This document shows positions 45,945 through 52,405 of a stretch of 52,405 nucleotides of DNA, piece after piece. The notes beneath the pieces were generated by a model that was not told the DNA's origin, did not search any database, and saw only the letters and a program-made list of their open reading frames with translations. Position numbers and translations under genes: made by a program. The DNA is from Bacteroidales bacterium. GTDB taxonomy: Bacteria > Bacteroidota > Bacteroidia > Bacteroidales > F082. Location: the NCBI GenBank assembly GCA_017549605.1, contig JAFYUH010000175.1:1-52405 (forward strand), read 5' to 3'. Numbering within the stretch: position 1 is the stretch's first letter; every line of letters starts with the position of its first letter.

Positions 45945-46433
45945 ATTATTTGAACATCAAATTATTGAGAATAACTTGTATAATAATGGGCAACGGATAA
46001 GAAATTGCAAACTGTTTTATTGCACTATATTTATCATGCTTTCAAACAACTCTTTTCTAAATGCAAAGATAATTATTTTCTTTAATTATTGGATAATGAT
46101 TCTTCTCTAAATAATCGTTTTACTTCCTCAAACATAAATTCGTTATACTTCAAACCAAGGTGTCCTTGTGAACAACCTTTAATGTAAAATTCATCTTTAG
46201 AAAAATACTATGGCGATTATGAGTGGATGATTCTAAATTATATGACGATGTGTATCGAATAACACGAATGCCCAACGATATTAACATATAAAGTGTACCC
46301 AAAGAATACAGCAAATAGATATATAGAAGTTGAATGGTGCATATATGTTAATTTTTAGTAAGATCTTTAACTTTTTAATCTATTGGAAACAATGGCTGTG
46401 TTAAATTATTTTAGACAATCATCTTCCGTGTTT
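45945..46433. other. A+T-rich gene-free stretch
   Basis: No convincing coding frame. A minus-strand TATCTTTG box at 46064-46071 could start a transcript towards the CRISPR relict, but no anti-repeat typical of a tracrRNA was found by eye. The minus-strand methyltransferase gene ends at 46434, and no clear terminator was seen after it. Confidence 0.5.
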
Positions 46434-48251
46434 TTATTCGTAAAATTTAATCAACCATTCATCTATCTCTTCTCTTGTTTTTAAAGAAAAAAGGTGCATT
46501 TTTTCTTCTTCCGTAAAGTTTGGAACTCCAAAGTTTTTGATGTCCACACCACTTAATGAATAGTAACCAGAAGAGTATGGTTTTCCATTTTTAGTAATAT
46601 ATTTCCAAAATATATCACTTTCTATCACTTTTTGTACAATTTGTAATTTTTCTTTAGAATCATTAACAAACGCAATACCATTGTATAATAATAATTCAGG
46701 TGCATCCAAAAGAACACATCGTATTGAACTATTAGAGAATTTAGGAAAGAAAAGTTTATAGCGTGGCATTTGCAATGATTGTGTTCTTCCGTAAGCATAC
46801 CACGTAGGATAACTCCGAGTATGTCCTTTGTCTCGCTTATTCAGTGTTTTTTGTTGAGATAGCAGGTATTTATATGCATAAGGAAATTCTTTCAACATTC
46901 TTTCCTCCCCTATAACACAAAGTTTACCATCTTGATTCCTATAATACGGATAAATAATCTTCTCAATAATTGCGTCAAAATTAATTTCTGAATTTAGTTT
47001 ATTAGAATTAACAATATCTCTACATATCTGTTTTTCAATAGGATATTCAATTCCATCATTTACTAAATAGTAATAATTCAAATCTTCAAAGACTGGTTTG
47101 AATATATATGTTTTATTGCTAAGAGTTGCAATACCATGACGATATGAGCAATACTTCCCGATAGGGGTACCAACGATTTCTATTCTTTGAGCTTCGGAAT
47201 TATCATTTAAGCTCCACCCCTTACGATTATCAAGTAATGCATATGGTATAAGCGAGAAAACAAATGGTTGTTCAAGACATCCGTTATCATTTGATACATA
47301 TTTAATATCCTCCGTATAATTCCCTTTATCTAAGAAAAATAGACAAGTATATGTACTTTTCTTCTTGAAGATTTGGTATCCACGAAAATCTACAATTCTG
47401 ACATCAATCTTATTGGAAGAGAAATATTGTCTTAGGCTACGGCCATTTACAGAACGTATAAAGCTATTCATCGTAATATAGCCTAATTTGCCTTCATCTG
47501 CCAACATTTCATATGCAATTTGAAAGAATGGTATATATAGGTCTGGATGCCCAGATTGTGAAACCTCGTATTTAAGCATCTTCTGCTTGGTTTCCTGGCT
47601 GACATTACGGGAACAAACATAGGGAGGATTACCAACAATAACATCAAAGGAAGTGAATTCTTGATTCCAATTATTTGAACAGAAATCAAGCGTATCAGCT
47701 TGTATCAGGTTAAAACCAAAATCTTCATCTTCTCCATAGCTTAATGCCAATAATGATAGAAGGATTTTAGTTCTTTCTACAGCGTAATTTTGTATGTCGA
47801 TACCATAAATATTCTCTTGAAATATATCCTTAAAAGATTTCTGTGTTTTAATATGTATATATTCTGCAACGTCCATAAGAAAACCACCACATCCACAGGC
47901 TATATCACATACCCGAACATGTCTTAATTGCTCGTTATTTAAATTACCCAAGCAATGGTATATAATAGTACTTCTAATGTCTTTAGGAGTATAAATTGCC
48001 CCATTAACAATCTTATCGGATGGAGATATAACAAATTCAAATAGCCTCACCAATCGTTCTAAATCAATTCCTCCACTGACAGTATTAAGAAATGATTCAA
48101 GAATTTTATTGTCAATATCTTTATAGTGTGAAAGATAATTTTTCTCGCAAAAAGTTAGTCCATTTAGTTTGATGAAAGCCGATACAAATAGACTATTTAT
48201 ATACGAAACTTCTGCCGAAGTTTGTTTCAAAAATCTAAATACATTTGTCAT
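46434..48251 (-). CDS. N6-adenine DNA methyltransferase (Eco57I/TaqI-like)
   Basis: A 605-residue gamma-type class I methyltransferase. Pre-motif IYTPKDIR (86-93), SAM-binding motif I DIACGCGGFL (116-125) and catalytic NPPY (208-211) are all present, spaced as in Eco57I/TaqI-type enzymes. The C-terminal ~230 residues fit a target-recognition domain (PRYKLFFPKFSN; SGYYSLSGVDIKNFGVP). It methylates adenine in DNA and would protect the host from a partner nuclease. It overlaps the HNH gene by 4 bases and closes the four-gene operon. The polypeptide has no nuclease motif of its own. Confidence 0.9.
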   Translation of the reverse strand: MTNVFRFLKQTSAEVSYINSLFVSAFIKLNGLTFCEKNYLSHYKDIDNKILESFLNTVSGGIDLERLVRLFEFVISPSDKIVNGAIYTPKDIRSTIIYHCLGNLNNEQLRHVRVCDIACGCGGFLMDVAEYIHIKTQKSFKDIFQENIYGIDIQNYAVERTKILLSLLALSYGEDEDFGFNLIQADTLDFCSNNWNQEFTSFDVIVGNPPYVCSRNVSQETKQKMLKYEVSQSGHPDLYIPFFQIAYEMLADEGKLGYITMNSFIRSVNGRSLRQYFSSNKIDVRIVDFRGYQIFKKKSTYTCLFFLDKGNYTEDIKYVSNDNGCLEQPFVFSLIPYALLDNRKGWSLNDNSEAQRIEIVGTPIGKYCSYRHGIATLSNKTYIFKPVFEDLNYYYLVNDGIEYPIEKQICRDIVNSNKLNSEINFDAIIEKIIYPYYRNQDGKLCVIGEERMLKEFPYAYKYLLSQQKTLNKRDKGHTRSYPTWYAYGRTQSLQMPRYKLFFPKFSNSSIRCVLLDAPELLLYNGIAFVNDSKEKLQIVQKVIESDIFWKYITKNGKPYSSGYYSLSGVDIKNFGVPNFTEEEKMHLFSLKTREEIDEWLIKFYE

Positions 48252-48817
48252 ATATAAAGTCTATATAATATCTTATCTTTCTTTTCATATAATTTGAGAA
48301 AAATTTTGAGATTATAAGCATTATTACAATTCTCGAGACAAGATCTCAATTCTTGTATGGAATTTTCTATCTCCTCATAACATTGTAAGATTTCATGTTG
48401 TGGTTTCCAAAGTTTTAATTCATTGTACATCCACTCCCCTAATTCCGTTGTTGCAATGATTTCTCCATAATTACCACGTTCAAATTGGTCAGCATATGAT
48501 TTATCGCAAGGATCTATCCATCCTTCTCTACCATTATTATGTTCAAGAGGATTATTTGTTGGCCACTTCGCTCTTTTTGAGTTATTACAGGATCTGCATG
48601 CATATACAAGATTGGAATAAACAGTTCCTAGAGAAGAATCAACTTTTTGAGGCACAAAGTGGTCTATTTCAAATCCTTCTGCTCGTGGTATGTCTCTATC
48701 ATCACAATATCCGCATCTGCAGTTGAAATCTTTTCTCAACTGCTCTCTAAATTTCCTATAATCACTCTGAGCAACAATTTCTGTTGTTCTTGAAGGGTGT
48801 CTTTTTCTAAATACCAT
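48248..48817 (-). CDS. HNH endonuclease
   Basis: A 189-residue protein with a complete zinc-supported HNH fold: Cys35 and Cys38 in CGYC, the catalytic His53 in FEIDHFVP, Asn69 in SNLVYAC, and Cys74/Cys77 in CRSCNNSK. The C-terminal 90 residues are helical without known domain. Such small HNH proteins act as DNA nicking or cleaving effectors in McrA-type restriction and in Septu (PtuB). Here it lies between a receiver protein (1-base overlap) and an adenine methyltransferase (4-base overlap), so it is the likely effector nuclease of the operon. Confidence 0.88.
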   Translation of the reverse strand: MVFRKRHPSRTTEIVAQSDYRKFREQLRKDFNCRCGYCDDRDIPRAEGFEIDHFVPQKVDSSLGTVYSNLVYACRSCNNSKRAKWPTNNPLEHNNGREGWIDPCDKSYADQFERGNYGEIIATTELGEWMYNELKLWKPQHEILQCYEEIENSIQELRSCLENCNNAYNLKIFLKLYEKKDKILYRLYI

Positions 48818-49449
48818 TACTCTCCTTTTACTGATTTCAACAATGCTCGTGCTAGGTCAACCATTTCGTGTAAATCTTCAACACTTTTCGTCTGCATCAT
48901 ATCAGGCGACATAGGATTACTTTTAGGATCTATACTGTTCATCTCTACATTTAAGGCAAACAGCTCTTGTTCCTCTTTATCATTCAATATTCCTTTTTTT
49001 TGTTTTTCGACAAGCATTTTCAGTTGTTCATCTTTTTCCTTAATAATACGATGGTAAGTTTCAACAGAACTACTAATCTGTTTCTTAAGTAAGGTTATAC
49101 TGTCGTTATTAGATAAACTATCTTTATCATTTACAAGAAATACATTATCCATTTTTTCCAATGCATTATTTACATATGACGTAAGCATGAATACAGGATA
49201 ATAACGACGTTTTTCCCAAATTGTTTTTACCACTTCATCTCCATTGAATGAAACCCACCCTCCATCTGCTAAGCGAAAGTCAACTGCCAATACATCTATA
49301 TTTTGCCTATCTATTTCATCCAACACATTGTTAGCTGAGGTCAATTTTGTATTATCATCAAGCATTACAACCTCAAAGTCCTTATTGAATACTCGGAAGA
49401 AAGTATTCCTATTACCTTTATCTTCGTCCAAATAGCCTAAACGTATCAT
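48817..49449 (-). CDS. Stand-alone receiver-domain protein
   Basis: A 210-residue protein whose first ~120 residues look like a response-regulator receiver. It has the acidic pocket (Asp8, Glu9, Asp10 in YLDEDKGN), phospho-acceptor Asp57 (LAVDFRLADGG), Thr90 (FMLTSY) and Lys109 (NDKDS). No DNA-binding output domain follows; residues about 120-210 are a predicted coiled coil (YHRIIKEKDEQLKMLVEKQK) and an acidic tail. It starts 6 bases after the GHKL kinase gene and is presumably its phosphotransfer partner, relaying to the HNH/methyltransferase pair by protein contact. The relay is inference. Confidence 0.8.
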   Translation of the reverse strand: MIRLGYLDEDKGNRNTFFRVFNKDFEVVMLDDNTKLTSANNVLDEIDRQNIDVLAVDFRLADGGWVSFNGDEVVKTIWEKRRYYPVFMLTSYVNNALEKMDNVFLVNDKDSLSNNDSITLLKKQISSSVETYHRIIKEKDEQLKMLVEKQKKGILNDKEEQELFALNVEMNSIDPKSNPMSPDMMQTKSVEDLHEMVDLARALLKSVKGE

Positions 49450-49455
49450 AAATAA

Positions 49456-51762
49456 TTATTTTATTCTAAAAGTAACACACAAACCGAAGCCTTGTTCCTT
49501 CGGTTCATATATAGATATAGAGGATCCCTTATACTCAGTCAAAGTTGTTTTTGCAATATAAAGCCCTAGTCCTGTTCCTTTTTTATTTCCATCTTCATCT
49601 CTTTTAGAAGATTCGAATGCATTAAATATCCGACTCGGAGTTTCTTTGTATTCTTCAGATAGACCAGTACCTGTATCCTCAAAAAAGATATGAATATCCG
49701 CATCATCCATTACACCTTTAATACGAATCCATCGATTTGTCGTATTCTTCCTTTCCTTAATTGCATATATTGAGTTAGAAATCAAGTTGTTGAAAATCGT
49801 ATCTAAATCTATAGAAAACGCCTTTATCTTCATCAATGGAGTAAAACCTGTTATTTCCAACTCTATATTAAGTTCTTGCAAGACATTGCGCCACGTTAAA
49901 TCAAAATGAGCAAAATAATCATCAAGCGCAAATGTCAACTTTTTTCTCTTGTCCTTGTTGATGGAATTAATAGAAAATTCCAACCAACTACGAATATTCT
50001 GATCTTGGTCTTTTAAGTCATCAACAAGACAGAAAGGGTTTTCGTACACACTTAAACCTTTTTGCTCTACTTCTTTTTCTGAAATAATGTTTTCAATTGC
50101 AGCTCTTATATCCTCTGCACGCGTTTTTGATAAAATTGCAATATTGCGTAACTCATGCGCAAATGAAGTAATTACCAATCCTGTACTCGCAAGATTACGC
50201 ATCAGCCTTAACTCGCTATCTCGCTCTTCAATCTCTTGAGTCAGTGCCTTGTAACCTTCTTTTACTTTTGCATAATTTTCTGGACTAACAATATTAGTCT
50301 GTAAGGCAGCATCCGCTTCTGTTTTTGCTTTCCCCTTAGGGTGAACAGAATCATACAATTGCGATAGATTATACATCACGGTATTTCTATCAATCTCCAT
50401 CAGATTAATGATGCCAAGAAGCACATCCTTAAATAAATCAACAATAACGTTTTCTTGAAGGCCTTCTCTACCAGACTTGTCCTGAAGTTGTGGGTTGTCA
50501 ATCCTTGAAATTTCAATGGCTCCAACTATCTGGTTCTGGCGTATATGGTAACCACCTAATCGTTGACCAGCACCAATAGGGTTTGCTGAATATCTATCAC
50601 CTAAATGTAGCCAATCATCACCATTTTCTCCATATGGTCGAACGCGAAATTTATCTCTATAGATTTTTATACCCACATTTCTTTTCAACCAATTCCTACG
50701 TGTAGATGATGAAAAAATCCGATATGGATATCTTGATTCATCTCCTTCTCCTTTGCTGTCACTAATAGAACTTTTAACAAAGTAGAAATCAAATTGGAAT
50801 GAACCTAAACTGTCTTCATATATTGACAATCGTTTGTCATTATCTAGCTTTAATTTTGATAATGGCATGGTTAAACGAAATGTTTCCTGTTCAAAGTCTT
50901 GTAATCGATAAGGAAACGAAGTCATATCATCCCTCTGAAACAATGTCCTATAATCAGTTTTCAAGCGATTAACATCCAGTTCATTTCTTGTAATATCAAC
51001 GTCGAGTAACCACTTGCCATTTTTTAATCCATAATTAGCAGATACTTTATAATCATAATCATCAAATGGAACTATGTCGACAACTCCGTACGCATCAATT
51101 CCTTTCACTTTCATGACAATATTAAACAATGGTATATTGAATGGAGGTATAATATCCTGCAATGAATTAAACAAATGCTCCAATTGATTCTCTGACCAAT
51201 CGTCAGATAAAGAAGTAACTTGTAGAATAGTACCTGTAGAAAAAGAAGGAATATCAACTTCGAATTGTTCGTTTATTCTAGCTATTTTATCATTAATGAC
51301 ACTAATAGATATCTCCTCAATCTCTGCTGTAATATCATCAATATTTATTCCCGGTCTCGTAAATGCATCCCAATCTACATTCCATAACAACGCTGGATTA
51401 TCAGCCCTTCGAGTTAACATTTGAGCTTCTTTACCCAATCGATTCAATGCAAATCGTCCTATACCTTTAGCTCCCGACTTTACACGTCCTGTTGGTGAAT
51501 ATGCATTCAACAATTTATCGTCTGTGCCGATGCGCATCCAACATGTTTCTATTGTGTCCATTGTCATACCACATCCTGAATCAATTATATATAAAGATTT
51601 TGTTTCAGAATCAGACAGATCAAAAAGGATATAACACCAGGAGGAATCTGCATCATATGCATTTTTCACCAACTCTACAATAGCTCCTTCAGGGTTAGAG
51701 AAATTCTCCTGCCCAATTAGCATTGCAGTTCTTGCAGAAACGGTAAAAGGTACTTTTGCCAT
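49456..51762 (-). CDS. Dual-GHKL sensor: MORC/Hsp90-like ATPase plus histidine-kinase module
   Basis: A 768-residue soluble protein. The N-terminal GHKL ATPase has ELVKNAYDAD (30-39), DSGCGM (61-66) and GAKGIGRFALNRLG (97-110), as in MORC/MutL/Hsp90-type ATPases, with a transducer-like region to about 460. A coiled segment (495-525) leads to an H-box, FAHELRN, with His536. A second GHKL domain follows: N-box FNNLISNSIYAI (657-668), G1 EDTGTG (695-700) and G2 KGTGLGLYIAKT (728-739), i.e. a full histidine-kinase core. No membrane segment. First gene of a four-gene operon with a receiver, HNH nuclease and methyltransferase; probably an intracellular sensor that phosphorylates the receiver. Confidence 0.87.
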   Translation of the reverse strand: MAKVPFTVSARTAMLIGQENFSNPEGAIVELVKNAYDADSSWCYILFDLSDSETKSLYIIDSGCGMTMDTIETCWMRIGTDDKLLNAYSPTGRVKSGAKGIGRFALNRLGKEAQMLTRRADNPALLWNVDWDAFTRPGINIDDITAEIEEISISVINDKIARINEQFEVDIPSFSTGTILQVTSLSDDWSENQLEHLFNSLQDIIPPFNIPLFNIVMKVKGIDAYGVVDIVPFDDYDYKVSANYGLKNGKWLLDVDITRNELDVNRLKTDYRTLFQRDDMTSFPYRLQDFEQETFRLTMPLSKLKLDNDKRLSIYEDSLGSFQFDFYFVKSSISDSKGEGDESRYPYRIFSSSTRRNWLKRNVGIKIYRDKFRVRPYGENGDDWLHLGDRYSANPIGAGQRLGGYHIRQNQIVGAIEISRIDNPQLQDKSGREGLQENVIVDLFKDVLLGIINLMEIDRNTVMYNLSQLYDSVHPKGKAKTEADAALQTNIVSPENYAKVKEGYKALTQEIEERDSELRLMRNLASTGLVITSFAHELRNIAILSKTRAEDIRAAIENIISEKEVEQKGLSVYENPFCLVDDLKDQDQNIRSWLEFSINSINKDKRKKLTFALDDYFAHFDLTWRNVLQELNIELEITGFTPLMKIKAFSIDLDTIFNNLISNSIYAIKERKNTTNRWIRIKGVMDDADIHIFFEDTGTGLSEEYKETPSRIFNAFESSKRDEDGNKKGTGLGLYIAKTTLTEYKGSSISIYEPKEQGFGLCVTFRIK

Positions 51763-51786
51763 ATTTAGTTCTTTACTTTATAATTC

Positions 51787-51808
51787 TTGAATGTAAGAAT
51801 GCATTCAA
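51787..51808. promoter_or_regulatory. Operator-like inverted repeat before the GHKL operon
   Basis: Perfect 7-bp arms TTGAATG and CATTCAA are separated by 8 bases. They lie between the predicted -7 box and the start codon, i.e. at the start of the transcript. This could be a repressor site or an RNA hairpin; no regulator gene is adjacent in the window. Confidence 0.45.
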
Positions 51809-51816
51809 AAAATATG

Positions 51817-51824
51817 CAAATTTA
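51817..51824 (-). promoter_or_regulatory. -7 box of the four-gene operon
   Basis: TAAATTTG on the minus strand matches TAnnTTTG, giving a leader of about 50 bases to the ATG at 51762. No clear TTG was seen at the expected -33 position. Confidence 0.5.
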
Positions 51825-52166
51825 CAACTTTTTTTCATAAAAATCATCTGTAAAATGTCATTTATTTAAGAAAAAAAATTAGGTAGATGAGACTTATAAT
51901 AATTAGAACAATTATTAGGGACATAAAATCCACAACGCCGATCTCGTGAAATTGCATACAACCACGAAAATTTAATGATAGCAAAATTATTTTTTCCATA
52001 TAACATATTATTCAATGTTTTTGTAGTGCAACACCTTTCAAACAAACAAATTACTAATAAAAAATACTTTTATGTATTAACAACTTAACTTATATTATTC
52101 ATTTCAACAGCAAAACAACCTAGCTCTTCCGTAGCCGAGTTCACCAAACCACAGGCAAAGGTAGTC
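51825..52166. other. A+T-rich spacer, nothing recognised
   Basis: No gene, RNA or repeat was recognised between the operon promoter and the nested inverted repeat that begins at 52167. Base composition shifts from strongly A+T-rich to more mixed after about 52120, suggesting a junction. Confidence 0.4.
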
Positions 52167-52274
52167 CGTGTTCTTTGTTCAAGCAAGGTCAAGCCCTATG
52201 GGTGTCATGGAAAAATCATCCTCGCCCGTAGGGCTTCTGTATTTTCCCACACAACCTTGCATGGCAAGAACACG
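52167..52274. repeat. Nested inverted repeat near the right edge
   Basis: The outer arms begin CGTGTTCTT (52167-52175) and end AAGAACACG (52266-52274), continuing with GCAAGG/CCTTGC. The inner arms AAGCCCTATGGG (52191-52202) and CCCGTAGGGCTT (52225-52236) pair at 11 of 12 positions. Further CCGG arms lie at about 52300. The arrangement recalls transfer origins or ends of Bacteroidales mobile elements, but none was identified by name. Confidence 0.55.
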
Positions 52275-52343
52275 ACCTTTTAAAGCCTGTAGTTTGGGAA
52301 CTCCGGCCCCGAAAGTCCGGACTAACGATAAAAATATAATGTT

Positions 52344-52405
52344 ATGTCTAAAGGTAAAAAGTACACTCTTGAAACACTCCTGCCTCTGAATGTTTCATAC
52401 GACTA
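52344..52405 (+). CDS. Start of an unidentified gene, cut by the window edge
   Basis: ATG 52344 opens a frame with no stop through the end of the window (20 codons, beginning MSKGKKYTLETLLPLN). The Lys-rich start and A+T-rich leader are those of a plausible gene, but too little is present to name a family. The nested inverted repeat just upstream suggests it may belong to a mobile element. Confidence 0.45.
   Translation, partial: MSKGKKYTLETLLPLNVSYD

Noticed and set aside
45869..46071. tracrRNA gene beside the CRISPR relict
   Set aside because: No sequence complementary to the repeat's 5' half was found nearby apart from the repeats themselves; a covariance-model search would be decisive.
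45901..46110. 69-codon plus-strand frame starting in the CRISPR-like repeat
   Set aside because: It begins inside repeat 2, has no family resemblance and a Phe/Ile/Asn-rich composition expected from A+T-rich non-coding DNA.
52168..52389. 73-codon plus-strand frame through the nested inverted repeat
   Set aside because: It starts at a GTG in a palindrome arm and its product has no recognisable features; the partial frame from 52344 is more plausible.

Overview
This window reads as chromosome of a Bacteroidota bacterium, most likely a Bacteroidales member. The evidence is the recurring TAnnTTTG -7 promoter boxes, the lack of clear Shine-Dalgarno sequences, a short (288-residue) primary sigma factor, a long (320-residue) NusB, a type IX secretion protein (PorQ), and lipid A, Kdo and undecaprenyl-phosphate genes of a Gram-negative envelope. 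No rRNA or tRNA gene was recognised.

Left part (1-14.3 kb): a long minus-strand cluster runs GT2 fusion - nusB - porQ - recF - DUF721 - efp - lpxD-like. A divergent plus-strand group carries a formyltransferase-fold/beta-propeller glycan protein, a Wzx-like flippase, MarC and a ZIP metal transporter. Minus-strand kdsA-idi and ychF follow. The middle (14.5-19.4 kb) is more accessory: an M48 peptidase fused to a TerB-like domain, a DUF2156 protein, a toxin-like trio (DUF6922-like, AbiEii nucleotidyltransferase, DUF3990) and a GNAT enzyme. Then come an RND tripartite efflux operon, yidC, pyrG, the primary sigma factor and an HtrA protease on the minus strand. On the plus strand are dapF, GNAT, mltG, DUF2279, TPR lipoprotein, HAD and recR, then minus-strand glmM, and plus-strand TPR, DUF368/PopT, aroE, tex and a PorT-like barrel.

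Right part (45.3-52.4 kb): a 1.1 kb gene-free stretch holds heptamer repeats, a large nested palindrome and what looks like a relict two-repeat type II-C CRISPR array (47-nt repeats, 29-nt spacer, no cas gene in the window). It is followed by a tight, A+T-rich four-gene minus-strand operon: a protein with two GHKL ATPase modules (MORC/Hsp90-like plus histidine-kinase-like), a stand-alone receiver protein, an HNH nuclease and an N6-adenine DNA methyltransferase. This is the best candidate for an undescribed (defence-like) system: a restriction-modification pair apparently wired to a phosphorelay. Beyond it lie a nested inverted repeat and the start of an unidentified gene, possibly mobile DNA.

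A second window-wide theme is 7- and 8-bp periodic repeats of several unrelated sequence families. They sit between genes, supply stop codons to at least five genes (a sixth ends where a repeat begins), and occur in frame inside three coding regions.
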